NCBI GenBank assembly: GCA_019649675.1
Contig: BOWN01000004.1
Span: 1-64,000, forward strand
DNA from: Cryomorphaceae bacterium
GTDB taxonomy: Bacteria > Bacteroidota > Bacteroidia > Flavobacteriales > UBA7430
Direction: 5' to 3'
Length of the DNA: 64,000 nucleotides
Shown here: positions 1 to 10,068 of the stretch, one piece after another
How positions within the stretch are numbered: the first letter of the stretch is position 1
Layout: each line of letters starts with the position of its first letter
Notes under the pieces: generated by a model
Database searches by the model: none
The model's input: the letters and a program-made list of their open reading frames with translations, nothing else
What the model was told of the DNA's origin: nothing
Translations under genes and position numbers: made by a program

Positions 1-52
1 TGATGGAACCACAAAAAAAAAGAGTGGTTGAAAACTAAAAAACCTTCAAATT

Positions 53-1290
53 TTATATTTTTTTTGGTAGGGTTTTTGGATTGAACATATCCATTTCATC
101 TGATATTTTACTATCCACAACCTTAGCATATATCGGGAGTTGACTTTATCGACTTATGCCCAAAGCATTTGACTAATAGTCTCAATAGATACTTTTTTAG
201 TCATGGCATACTTTGGGGGAATGTATGTCTTGCCATGTGCATTGAAAAAGGTTTTTTCCAAAAATCCTGATATGAGGTAATTTTTTTTTTAATATTCTAT
301 TCATATTTTGATTAGATGAAACAGGGAAAACAAATTGATCATCACTCTTATATTTATTCATAATGTCCGAAGCTATTTCAAGAAATTTTAAATTTCCCTA
401 ATAATCCCCCCGTCTTTTGTTTTTTTTACGAATCCAAATATTTCCATAAATACCAACACTAATATCATCTTTACTAAGATTCTTTATATCAATTTTTAAA
501 ACCTGAAAAACAGCAAAAGAGAAATATATCTCAAACCCTTTTTGATGACTTGGGTGAGTTAGTCTTAGATTAGCAACTACCCCTATCCCCCTGCTCTGTT
601 AATCCCCTCTATTACAACATCCTCATTCTTAGTTTTAAAAATTTACAAATGGTTTCTAAGCAACCACTCATTTTGTTTGCAAGATTTACAATTTTTTTAA
701 GGTGAGATAAATACTTATTATTGGTATTTACTCCTATCTGCTTATTAATCGTTAAAAAGTGCTAAAACTATCTAAAAAACGCATGATTTAACTCTAATAA
801 TAATATATCATCTCTCCTAAACTCTTGATTTATAAAACCTTTTAAGTGATGAAAGGTTGTATTGTATTTAACATAGGTTGATCTAGTGTTTTTTTTTCCT
901 ACAAAAAGATTCATTCTATTATTGTGATATGAAAATACTTCAAGTAATGTTTTACCTAGCTCATCTCTACCTAAATACTTATTTGAAATCCTTTGCTGAA
1001 ACCCTAGTTTATTATTGGGTTTAAGTCATTATGAATGTCATTAATCCTGTTTATAGCTAGCTCTATAGACTTATTTATAGTCTTTACCCCCCTATATGAT
1101 GTCCCTTTCCTTTAATCTTTGTCTGTTTGAATTCCACCTAGTTGGTTCAATAAATTGTTTAATAGATATCTCTGAACGCTTACCATTTACAGTAACTCGA
1201 ATACATAAAGGACCATTCCTTTCGAATTGATCTTGGAGGTTTTTAAATAAACTAAAACTGTAAATGTCTGTTTCTAAAAGGTCACCGATT
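53..1290 (-). pseudogene. Decayed tyrosine recombinase/site-specific integrase (Bacteroidetes type, Arm DNA-binding + SAM-like + catalytic domain)
   Basis: No ORF >=60 aa here, but minus-strand translation across frames gives SLFKNLQDQFERNGPLCIRVTVNGKRSEISIKQFIEPTRWNSNRQRLK (arm-binding domain), GRDELGKTLLEVFSYHNNRMNLFVGKKNTRSTYVKYNTTFHHLKGFI (SAM-like), and HMARHTFPQ...ISQMLWA/GHKSIKST..IYAKVVDSKISDEMDM (C-terminal HxxR...GH...Y boxes) with several frameshifts and stops. Confidence 0.85.
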
Positions 1291-1470
1291 TAGCTGTTTT
1301 TTGGTGCACATTTTATTCAAAATTAATAGGTGCAAAAATCACGCTAAAGTCATGATAATCAATAATTTATATCAACATATTATTAACAAAAAACAGACAC
1401 CGATTTGGTCACCTTTTTAAGTCATTAATACACAGTTTTTTATGGTTTTTGAGATATGTATAGAAAAACA

Positions 1471-1503
1471 AAAACCCCGTAAGCTATTAACTTACAGGGT
1501 TTT
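1471..1503 (-). terminator. Intrinsic terminator downstream of tRNA-Asp
   Basis: Hairpin aaaaccccgtaag-N7-cttacagggtttt (one mismatch), T-rich on the minus strand. Confidence 0.7.
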
Positions 1504-1527
1504 AACTGATTTTAAGAATTTTGTCTG

Positions 1528-1601
1528 CGGTCTGGACGAGACTCGAACTCGCGACCCCCTGCGTGACAGGCAGGTATTCTAACCAACTGAACTACCAGAC
1601 C
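1528..1601 (-). tRNA. tRNA-Asp (anticodon GTC)
   Basis: Reverse complement GGTCTGG TA GTTC AGTTGGTTA GAAT A CCTGC CTGTCAC GCAGG GGGTC GCGAG TTCGAGT CTCGT CCAGACC G folds as a cloverleaf; GTC anticodon; CCA not encoded. Confidence 0.96.
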
Positions 1602-1636
1602 AAATTAAATTAAAGAACTTTTCTTTATCAGAGGTG

Positions 1637-1644
1637 CAAATATA
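1637..1644 (-). promoter_or_regulatory. Putative -7 box TATATTTG upstream of tRNA-Asp
   Basis: Minus-strand TATATTTG 35 nt upstream of the tRNA 5' end; matches Bacteroidota TAnnTTTG. Confidence 0.5.
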
Positions 1645-1761
1645 GATGATTTTTCAAGGCTTGCAAATGCTTCAAGCAAAAAAAATTAATTTTTATGATC
1701 ATTATTTACATTTCAATAAAAGCAAGACTACCTGAGAGCAAATCTCATGTATAGCATTTCT

Positions 1762-3457
1762 CTAATTATCAAGTAATTCCAATTCACACTTTACAAAATT
1801 TGCCAAATCTTTCACATAAGCAGCAGAGAAATCAAATTTAATCCCAGCTGTCTCATAAATTTCACCAATTGTTTTAGTGTAACCCAATTTTAATGCGCGA
1901 TCATAATCATCTAGAGCTTTTTCAGGGTTCTGCTTGTAATTACGCCATATGGCAATGGCACCCAACTGAGCCATACCATATTCAATATAATAAAATGGTA
2001 CTTCATAAATATGTAATTGGCGTTGCCAAGCTGTTTTCTGGTACTTCTCATAAGAAGTCCAATCAACCAAACCGGTACCATAGCGCTTAGAAATAGCTAC
2101 CCATTTGTTATGCCTTTCTTGATGTGTATGGGTACTGTTTTCATAAAGCCAATGCTGAAACTCATCTACCATAGCCACCCAAGGAAGCGTTGCCAACACA
2201 CCTTGAAACTGTTCTTTACGAGCACGTTTCCAAGAAGATTCATCTTTAAAAAACACATGCCAATGCTCCATAGAAATAAGCTCCATACTCATAGAAGCCA
2301 ATTCAGCAACTTCGGAAGGTGTACTTTTAAAAGAGGTCAATTCCATGTCTTTGGTATAAAAAGAATGTATGGCATGTCCACCCTCATGAACCATCGTAAC
2401 CGCATCTCTTAATAAACCCACAGCATTCATATAAATAAAAGGCACACCTGTTTCATACAAAGGATACATAAAACCCCCAGGCGCTTTACCTTTACGAGAC
2501 ACCAAATCCAAATGTCCCATAGCCTTCATTTTCCTAATACAATCGCCATAATAAGGTCTAATTTGATCAAAACATGCAATACATTTATCCAAAAGATCTT
2601 CACCCCCATCAAATGGTTTTAATGGTTCATTTCCATTAGGATCTACCTGCATATCCCAAGGTTTTAATACCTCAACACCTAAAAGCTTCTTTCGTTCTTT
2701 ATGAATATCTGCAATAAGAGGAACAATTTCTTTTTCAATAGAGGTATGAAAATCGAAACAATCTTCTTTGGTATAATCAAAACGCCCCATGGCTTGAAAC
2801 TTATAATCTCTAAAGTTTTCAAAATTGGCATTTCGAGCAAGTTCTTGACGTTTTGAAATAAGCTCATCCAAAAGAATATCTAAAGATGTTTGGTCTTCTG
2901 TTCTTCGTGCATTAATTAACTCAAAAACCGCTTTACGCTTATCTCTATCAATACTCTTAAGATGAACAGATGCCTGTTGTAGAGTCTGATCCTTACCATC
3001 TATCTGCACCATCATTTGCGCAGATATCTCACCAAACTTCTGAGCTTTATTGGTCAGTTCAGTAAACAGAGGAATGTTTTTCTTCTCTGTAAAGATGAAT
3101 AGCATTCTTTATGTCTCGCAGATAAATAAAATAATAAGCTGAATCTAGATCATTCAGATGCTTAGAATTTATCAACTTGGTATTTAAATCATGCGCATAA
3201 GAGGCGATTTTAGGACTTATGTTTTGGACAAAAAATTGAAATGATTTTTGAAGTTCAGGATTCGTGGTATCAATATTCATTTTGATGTACCTCCATGCCA
3301 TATTTTCTTCCAATACGGCTTCTAACTCACTCCTATCATGCATCCATTTTTTTAAATCTTCAACAGAGTCAATCGCTCTTGTATTTAAATCCTCAAAATA
3401 GGTTTCAATTTGTGCCCAATTTTTTATGGATAAATCTTCAGGTAAAAATGTTCTCAT
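1762..3457 (-). CDS. M3 family oligoendopeptidase (frameshifted: ORFs 1762..3105 and 3059..3457)
   Basis: MVHEGGHAIHSF zinc motif (HExxH type); N-terminal part in the adjacent overlapping frame. Confidence 0.9.
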
Positions 3458-3507
3458 CAGCTTAGCGTCATTAAAAAAGCATTTTTAGTACGTGTGAATC
3501 GAAGACC

Positions 3508-4047
3508 TTACTTCTTTGTCCTAATTTTAGCTTTAGGTGTCGCAGCAGCTTTAGGTTTGGCTTTTGATTTGGCTGCAGATTTAGGACTAGATTTTGTTTT
3601 TGCTGGTTTCTTAGCAGCAACTTTTTTTGAAGTCTCAGAACTTTCATCAGAAGATGCCTCAACGGTTTCTGATGCCAAACCAACTTTTTGCAGCGTATTG
3701 TACCAAGAAATGACTTTCTTGATATCTGATGTGTAAACACGATCTTCATCATAATCTGCTAAAACCTCTTTAAAATATTTCGACAAAACTACCGCAGAAG
3801 ACTTATGACCAATTGAAGGGGCACCGTTTTCTTTTACTCTAATTTTATCTAAAACATCAGCCAAAGGCAAATCTTCGAGTGAAGTATAAATCGCAATATC
3901 CTTAAGGGCACTCATTTTAGAATTAGATGATATGGCTGATTTCTTACCATCTATTAAACTTTCAACTATAACGCCATTTTTTGTCTGTCCTAAGACTTTA
4001 TAAAGACCTGGTTTACCTGAAACTGAAATAATACCTTCTACATTCAT
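3508..4047 (-). CDS. DUF5606-like protein with Lys/Ala/Pro-rich basic C-terminal tail
   Basis: N-term VEGIISVSGKPGLYKVLGQTKNGVIVESLIDGKKSAIS; tail KKVAAKKPAKTKSSPKSAAKSKAKPKAAATPKAK. Confidence 0.75.
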   Translation of the reverse strand: MNVEGIISVSGKPGLYKVLGQTKNGVIVESLIDGKKSAISSNSKMSALKDIAIYTSLEDLPLADVLDKIRVKENGAPSIGHKSSAVVLSKYFKEVLADYDEDRVYTSDIKKVISWYNTLQKVGLASETVEASSDESSETSKKVAAKKPAKTKSSPKSAAKSKAKPKAAATPKAKIRTKK

Positions 4048-4076
4048 TTTTAATTGTTTTTGTTCTAATTCGAATA

Positions 4077-5528
4077 TTAATAAATCATAATGCCAGTATT
4101 CATTTTACATTGCGGGCCAATCATTTGAATGGTATAATACCCACGATCTATGTCTTTTATACTTAAGACTTTATAAACATTTTCTTCTGTTGCAAAAAAG
4201 TTTTCGCGATAATACAACTTTCCTAGCACATCAAAAACATATAATTGATATTCCATACCTACATGACTCTGAAAAGTGAGATAAAATTGTCCTGAGCTTG
4301 GATTAGGGAAAACACTTATATCAGGATTTTTAGCAGATTCAGTATCATTGGTTTGTAAGTCGAATGCAAGAGCTGAAGCTAAATTAAGCCTTCCAGTACC
4401 TAACAAATTTTGATAGTCTTGATTGAATGGGTAAATATCATCTGTTGAATTTAATAACCGTGCCTTAATTTGAGCAGCATTATCCGTTGAAAAATGAGAT
4501 CTTAATAATATGGCCGAACCAGATACAATAGCAGCAGCAACTGAGGTGCCGCTATTTGAACCATACTGATTCTGAACATAAGGACTATAAATAGAAGCGC
4601 CAGGAGCGGCGATATCAAAATTCTCACCATAATTAGAGGTAGGTGTTTTCTGATCATTTGAATCAAGTGCACAAACGCCTATTACATTATCCAGAGCCGC
4701 CGGAAACACATCTGTGTTCAATCCTTCATTACCGGCCGAAGCAACAACAAGTACATCCATCGAATCAATAACATAGTGTATAACATCTGCCTCAGCTTGA
4801 CTATACTCAAGACTCCCAAAGGAACAATTAATTACCTGTGCACCCATTTGTGCACCATACAAGATTCCGGCATTGGTATCAATAAGATATCCTACAGAAT
4901 TGGTGATTTTAACAGGTAAATACCTGCAATTAAATGCCGGAGAAGCTGCACCTATAGCATTATTTGTACTGGCCGCAGCAACGCCACATATAGAAGAACC
5001 ATGTGCTAAAAAGTTTGTACCGTCTACCATAGGATCATGGTCGTTTGAACCAAAGTCCCAACCGTAATAATTGTCTATATAGCCATCATTATCGTCATCA
5101 AGTCCATTTATAGGATCATCGTAATTGTAAGCTAAGTTGTCTTTAAGATCGTCATGCATATAATCAACTCCTGAATCTACAACAGCCACAACAAAAGAGC
5201 TGTCGCCCTGAGCAGTATCCCATGCATCAGGAGCCATAATTTTATCCAAATGCCATTGTACAGAAAAAGAAGGATCTGAAGGTTCAAAATAAAGTTGCTG
5301 TGTTCTTGGATGCTCCCAATACAAAAGCACTCCCAAAGCTTTTAAATCATCTAAAAATGAGGTTTTAGAAGTGTTAATATAAATAAATGAAGACAAAAAA
5401 GGCTGTTTAACTGGATCAACATTATAGGCATACTTAGCTTGCACACCTCGCTCAGACAAATCGTTAAGCGTTACTCCAGGATGCAATCGTGCTAAATAAG
5501 ACACATCCTGAGCATGAATAAAATGCAT
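4077..5528 (-). CDS. S8 family (subtilisin-like) serine peptidase with T9SS type A sorting domain
   Basis: VVDSGVD, HGSSICGVAAA and SGTSVAAAIVSG catalytic boxes; C-term ISVFPNPSSGQFYLTF...YDVLGKL-type sorting domain. Confidence 0.93.
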   Translation of the reverse strand: MHFIHAQDVSYLARLHPGVTLNDLSERGVQAKYAYNVDPVKQPFLSSFIYINTSKTSFLDDLKALGVLLYWEHPRTQQLYFEPSDPSFSVQWHLDKIMAPDAWDTAQGDSSFVVAVVDSGVDYMHDDLKDNLAYNYDDPINGLDDDNDGYIDNYYGWDFGSNDHDPMVDGTNFLAHGSSICGVAAASTNNAIGAASPAFNCRYLPVKITNSVGYLIDTNAGILYGAQMGAQVINCSFGSLEYSQAEADVIHYVIDSMDVLVVASAGNEGLNTDVFPAALDNVIGVCALDSNDQKTPTSNYGENFDIAAPGASIYSPYVQNQYGSNSGTSVAAAIVSGSAILLRSHFSTDNAAQIKARLLNSTDDIYPFNQDYQNLLGTGRLNLASALAFDLQTNDTESAKNPDISVFPNPSSGQFYLTFQSHVGMEYQLYVFDVLGKLYYRENFFATEENVYKVLSIKDIDRGYYTIQMIGPQCKMNTGIMIY

Positions 5529-5563
5529 GATAAAAACGAAAATAATAAAAAACGTATTTTCAT

Positions 5564-6061
5564 TTAATTCTGAAATTTATGAATCAATTCTTCATCAGAC
5601 AAATTGAGAATCTGAATCATTCCCTTAGCTTGAGATACATAAGGATGGTTTGGATAACGCTCTATAAAATCCTCATAGGTGTTTTTTGCTGTTAGATGTT
5701 GATCAAGTGCTTCAAAACAATGGGCTTGATGAAAAAGTGCTATTGGAGCAACCTTGGCATTAGGAAATTGGGTATGCACTTTATGAAATGCTTTCGCAGA
5801 CTTTAAATGTGCACCCAAACCTTTCAAAACTTCACCTGATTTAAACAATAATTCAGGAATTTGTTCAGCATCAGGATAAGCACGTATAAATTCATTATAT
5901 GCCACTAGTACTTCTTTTGCAAGTGTTTGGTTTGCTGCCGCGTCTTCAACTTGCATTAATTTATTTTCAAGCTCTAACAGGCTTTTTAAATCTGCTTGCT
6001 GCTTGTTCTCACAAGCATTTAAAACCAAAAGCATCAGCAGAGACAATAAAATAACTCTCAT
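5564..6061 (-). CDS. TPR-like lipoprotein
   Basis: Signal peptide with lipobox LVLNAC; helical repeats (AYPDAEQIPELLFKSGEVL..., FIERYPNHPYVSQAKGMI). Confidence 0.7.
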   Translation of the reverse strand: MRVILLSLLMLLVLNACENKQQADLKSLLELENKLMQVEDAAANQTLAKEVLVAYNEFIRAYPDAEQIPELLFKSGEVLKGLGAHLKSAKAFHKVHTQFPNAKVAPIALFHQAHCFEALDQHLTAKNTYEDFIERYPNHPYVSQAKGMIQILNLSDEELIHKFQN

Positions 6062-6630
6062 CGTCTTCCTTTTTTTTGTTTGTAGTAGCGCATTCTATAC
6101 TCAGGGCTAATCTTACCATTCATAATATCACTTAACTTGCGTTTAATCATTGTTTTTCTGAGCATAGAAAGATAGTCGATAAACAGCACTCCTTCAGTAT
6201 GATCGAACTCATGCTGGATCACTCGAGCAGCAAATCCATCAAAAGTATCGGTATGTTCTACAAAATGTTCATCGCAATAGCGAATGGTAATCTTTGGCTT
6301 TCTCGACACATCTTCACGCACTTCAGGAATGCTTAAACAGCCCTCACTAAACAACCACTCTTCACCTTCTTCTTCAATAATTTCTGCGTTGATAAATGTT
6401 TTCTTGAAATCAGCCAAATCGGGTTCCTCGTCTTTAAAAGAAGAGCAATCCACAATAAACAATCGAATAGGAATTCCAATTTGATGCGCTGCCAAACCTA
6501 CACCTCTTGAAGCATACATCGTTTCGAACATATTGGCTATGAGTTCCTGGAGATTGGGATAATCAGAACTAATCTCTTCTCCTACTTTTTTGAGAACAGG
6601 ATCGCCATAAGCTACTACAGGTAAAACCAT
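6058..6630 (-). CDS. def: Peptide deformylase (start trimmed from ORF 6684)
   Basis: GVGLAAHQIGI, EGCLSIP and QHEFDHTEGVLF motifs. Confidence 0.96.
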   Translation of the reverse strand: MVLPVVAYGDPVLKKVGEEISSDYPNLQELIANMFETMYASRGVGLAAHQIGIPIRLFIVDCSSFKDEEPDLADFKKTFINAEIIEEEGEEWLFSEGCLSIPEVREDVSRKPKITIRYCDEHFVEHTDTFDGFAARVIQHEFDHTEGVLFIDYLSMLRKTMIKRKLSDIMNGKISPEYRMRYYKQKKGRR

Positions 6631-6637
6631 ACTAATT

Positions 6638-7054
6638 TTATATTTTTTGTTGTTCCATATACGATTGTAATATAAGCGTAGCACTTACTTCATCAATAAG
6701 TGTCTTATCCTGACGTGCTTTCTTTTTTAAACCGCCGTCAATCATAGACTGAAAAGCAATTTTTGAAGTAAAACGTTCATCAATCAATTCAACTTTCATT
6801 TCTGGAAATTGCTTTCTAATCTGTTTTGCAAAACCTTTAACGTAAGGTGTGGCATCTGTATTCTGATTCCTAAGATTCTTTGGTATTCCCATAACAATGG
6901 TAGACACAGACTCTTTGGAAAGGTATTCTATCAAGAAATCCATACAATCATGTGTACGAACCGTGCAAAGACCAGAGGCAATCAATTGAAGCTCATCAGT
7001 AACTGCAATACCGACTCTTTTAGTCCCATAATCTAATGCCAACAATCTAGTCAT
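6638..7054 (-). CDS. ruvX: Putative Holliday junction resolvase / pre-16S rRNA nuclease YqgF
   Basis: LLALDYGTKRVGIAVTD and DERFTSKIA motifs. Confidence 0.94.
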   Translation of the reverse strand: MTRLLALDYGTKRVGIAVTDELQLIASGLCTVRTHDCMDFLIEYLSKESVSTIVMGIPKNLRNQNTDATPYVKGFAKQIRKQFPEMKVELIDERFTSKIAFQSMIDGGLKKKARQDKTLIDEVSATLILQSYMEQQKI

Positions 7055-7070
7055 AAAACACAAATTAGAA

Positions 7071-7078
7071 CAAATATA
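7071..7078 (-). promoter_or_regulatory. Putative -7 box TATATTTG for ruvX
   Basis: TATATTTG on the minus strand 16 nt before the ATG at 7054. Confidence 0.5.
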
Positions 7079-7102
7079 AAAAAACTAAAAATGCATCTGG
7101 AC

Positions 7103-7948
7103 TTATACATGAAACTTATTCCATCGGCGTTTCTCACGTTTTAAAAATGCATCAAACTTGGAAGGGAGTGAAATTTCAAAAGTATGGTTTAACTGACTAA
7201 TAGGATGAATAAATGAGACTTTACAAGCGGATAAAAACAAGCCTTTACCTTTTAGAACTTTTTCACAATCATGAACAGCATCTCCAACAATCGGATGACC
7301 TATCTCAGCCATATGAATTCGCAACTGATGTGTTCGACCTGTTTTAGGTTGAAGTTCAACCATACTAACATCAGCATAAGATAAAGACTTCTCTACCCTA
7401 ACACTCTTGTATAATGTTTTTGCATGCTGATGATGTATAGATATGTCCACTATGCCTTCACCTTCTAGTTTCCCTTTTACAAGAGCTACATATGTTTTAG
7501 AAATCTGTTGGGCTTCAAATTGTCGACCTAAATTAATTTGAGCACTTCTTGTTTTAGCAATTAATAGGAGTCCGGAGGTCAACTTATCCAGACGATGAAC
7601 CGGTCTTGGAAGCATTAAGGCATCCTCTTCTTTAGAAACAGATAGATTATATGGCAGCGCATTCTGAATGGTTTTATAATAATTTCCACTTACAGGAAAG
7701 CCCGCAGGCTTATGAATAACAGCCATAAACGCATCCTCAAAAAGCACCTCAAGTTTCAAAGGGAAAATTTTAAATGCACCTAAATCTTGTGCCTTCACCT
7801 CTACCTTATCTCCTTCTGCGAGCCATTCACCAGACAAGGCAATCTTACCATTTAACAAGATTAATTCATTTTTAAAAGCCTTTTTCACCGCACTCTTAGA
7901 TGGGAATACCCCAGATAAGTGAACGCACACATAATCGAAAATACGCAT
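7103..7948 (-). CDS. RluA family pseudouridine synthase (start trimmed)
   Basis: S4-like N-term; PVHRLDKLTSGLLLIAKT and GRTHQLRIHMAEIGHPIVGD. Confidence 0.92.
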   Translation of the reverse strand: MRIFDYVCVHLSGVFPSKSAVKKAFKNELILLNGKIALSGEWLAEGDKVEVKAQDLGAFKIFPLKLEVLFEDAFMAVIHKPAGFPVSGNYYKTIQNALPYNLSVSKEEDALMLPRPVHRLDKLTSGLLLIAKTRSAQINLGRQFEAQQISKTYVALVKGKLEGEGIVDISIHHQHAKTLYKSVRVEKSLSYADVSMVELQPKTGRTHQLRIHMAEIGHPIVGDAVHDCEKVLKGKGLFLSACKVSFIHPISQLNHTFEISLPSKFDAFLKREKRRWNKFHV

Positions 7949-8129
7949 CCTTTCAGATAAGACAGGCACAGAAAAGCTATGAAAAATCATAAAACAAAAA
8001 TAATCGGATTTATTCAAGATGAAAAATGAGCTTACAGAACTTAATATGACTTCAGTAAAAGCAAAAAAGAACAATCATAAATAGATTAAAATGTATATAA
8101 ATTATTATTTTCGCTCTATATAATTCCTT

Positions 8130-8945
8130 ATGACAGATTTACAAAATACAACAGAAAAAGCTTGGGAAGACCGTGGTCTATTAAAAGAAACTGCTACCCA
8201 AAATGCCATTCGAGAAGTGATAGAACACATCGATAAAGGCCAATTACGAATTGCCCATCAGAAAGGCTCTACCTGGCAAGTAAATGAATGGGTTAAAAAA
8301 GCTGTTATTATGTATTTTCCTATACAAGGAATGAAAACCATTGAAACAGGTCCGTTTGAATTCCATGACAAAATTGAATTGAAAAAAAACTATGCAGAAC
8401 TCGGTGTTAGAGTCGTGCCTCATGCCATAGCGCGTTATGGAGCCTATGTTGCCCCGGGCGTGATTATGATGCCTTCATACATTAATATTGGTGCACATGT
8501 TGGTTCTGGAACCATGGTCGACACCTGGGCTACTGTTGGCTCTTGTGCCCAAATTGGATCAAACGTGCACTTGAGTGGTGGTGTAGGAATTGGAGGTGTT
8601 TTAGAACCCCTTCAGGCCGCTCCAGTAATTATAGAAGACAATGCTTTTATTGGGTCAAGATGTATTGTTGTAGAAGGTGTTAGAGTAGAAAAAGAAGCCG
8701 TACTAGGTGCCAATGTCGTCTTAACTGCCTCAACAAAAATTATTGATGTTAGTGGTAATGAACCCATTGAATACAAAGGTTACGTTCCATCGCGTTCAGT
8801 AGTCATTCCAGGGACTTACACAAAATCTTTCCCAGCTGGCGACTACCAAGTACCTTGTGCTTTAATTATTGGTAAAAGAAAAGAAAGCACCGACAAGAAA
8901 ACTTCCTTGAACGATGCTTTAAGAGACCATAGTGTGGCTGTATAA
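8130..8945 (+). CDS. dapD: 2,3,4,5-tetrahydropyridine-2,6-dicarboxylate N-succinyltransferase
   Basis: Hexapeptide repeats; VNEWVKKAVIMYFPIQGM and VIPGTYTKSFPAGDYQVPCALIIGKR. Confidence 0.95.
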   Translation: MTDLQNTTEKAWEDRGLLKETATQNAIREVIEHIDKGQLRIAHQKGSTWQVNEWVKKAVIMYFPIQGMKTIETGPFEFHDKIELKKNYAELGVRVVPHAIARYGAYVAPGVIMMPSYINIGAHVGSGTMVDTWATVGSCAQIGSNVHLSGGVGIGGVLEPLQAAPVIIEDNAFIGSRCIVVEGVRVEKEAVLGANVVLTASTKIIDVSGNEPIEYKGYVPSRSVVIPGTYTKSFPAGDYQVPCALIIGKRKESTDKKTSLNDALRDHSVAV

Positions 8946-8949
8946 TTCC

Positions 8950-10068
8950 ATGAAAAAAAAAGTAGCTTTTATTTATTTTGATGATTTGCATCATATTCTT
9001 CATTTCATTGGAGTAGCAGCAGAATTATCAAAAAATGATAACATACGAGTAGATATTCTAACATATTCCAGTGAACACAAATATTTAAAGCATTTAATAG
9101 AACTTTTAAAAGCAGATAATATCAATCTCATAGAAGTAAAAACATATAAGATTAGACAGTGGATTGATAAAATAAAAAAGAGAAAAAGACCAAGCCCATT
9201 ATTTCTTACAAAACACAACAAAAAAATCATGAAATCATATGATTTTTTAGTGTTTACTGATTTTAAAACCATTTATTTTAATAAAAACAACAAAACAAAA
9301 TTTATATACCTAAGTCATGGCTCAGGTGACAGAGCATATGGGTACAATATTCCTAAATTGGAAGAGTTTGATTTACTACTTTTAGCAGGGAAAAAAATCC
9401 TCAATAGAATCCTGAATGAAGGGCTGAAAAATAAAAATTATAAAATAGTGGGTTATCCAAAGTTTGATATTGCTATAGTCGAACAAAAAAATGAATCTAT
9501 ATTTAAAAATAATAATAAAACGATTCTATACAATCCTCATAATTCTTGGGAATTATCTTCTTGGTATAAAAATGGAAATGAAATTTTAGAATTTTTCTAC
9601 ACACAAAAAGAATATAATTTAATATTTGCACCTCACATCAATCTTTTTAATGACAAAAAATATCTCTCTCCTAAAATCCTTAAGAAAAAATACTTCAATG
9701 CCAAAAACATCCTTATGGATCTTGGAAGTGAAAAAAGCTCAAACATGAGTTATACACTTTCTGCAGATGTTTATATAGGAGATGTATCCAGTCAGGTATA
9801 CGAATTTATATTCAAAAGTAGACCTTGCCTATTTATAAATTCAAATAAAATTGAATGGACAAATGACCCAAATTATTTACATTGGAGTTTGGGAAAAGTC
9901 CTCTCAGATGTTTCTAATCTTAAAAATGAACTTAAAAATATAGAAGAAACCCATCAAAAATTCAAACAAATACAAACAGAATTATTTCAAGACACATTTG
10001 ATATTTCAAATGAAATCAGTTCTTCTAAAAGAGCAGCTAATGAAATTAATCAATTCATAAACGAATGA
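8950..10068 (+). CDS. CDP-glycerol glycerophosphotransferase-like / glycosyltransferase protein
   Basis: LSHGSGDRAYGYN, ADVYIGDVSSQVYEFIFKSRPCLFIN pattern of the family; AT-rich. Confidence 0.7.
   Translation: MKKKVAFIYFDDLHHILHFIGVAAELSKNDNIRVDILTYSSEHKYLKHLIELLKADNINLIEVKTYKIRQWIDKIKKRKRPSPLFLTKHNKKIMKSYDFLVFTDFKTIYFNKNNKTKFIYLSHGSGDRAYGYNIPKLEEFDLLLLAGKKILNRILNEGLKNKNYKIVGYPKFDIAIVEQKNESIFKNNNKTILYNPHNSWELSSWYKNGNEILEFFYTQKEYNLIFAPHINLFNDKKYLSPKILKKKYFNAKNILMDLGSEKSSNMSYTLSADVYIGDVSSQVYEFIFKSRPCLFINSNKIEWTNDPNYLHWSLGKVLSDVSNLKNELKNIEETHQKFKQIQTELFQDTFDISNEISSSKRAANEINQFINE

Noticed and set aside
1893-2412. Plus-strand ORFs 1893..2090 and 2017..2412
   Set aside because: Antisense to the conserved M3 oligopeptidase; no recognisable family.
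3471-3752. ORFs 3471..3752 (-) and 3494..3736 (+) in the Lys/Ala-rich region
   Set aside because: Alternative frames of the low-complexity tail of the DUF5606-like gene.
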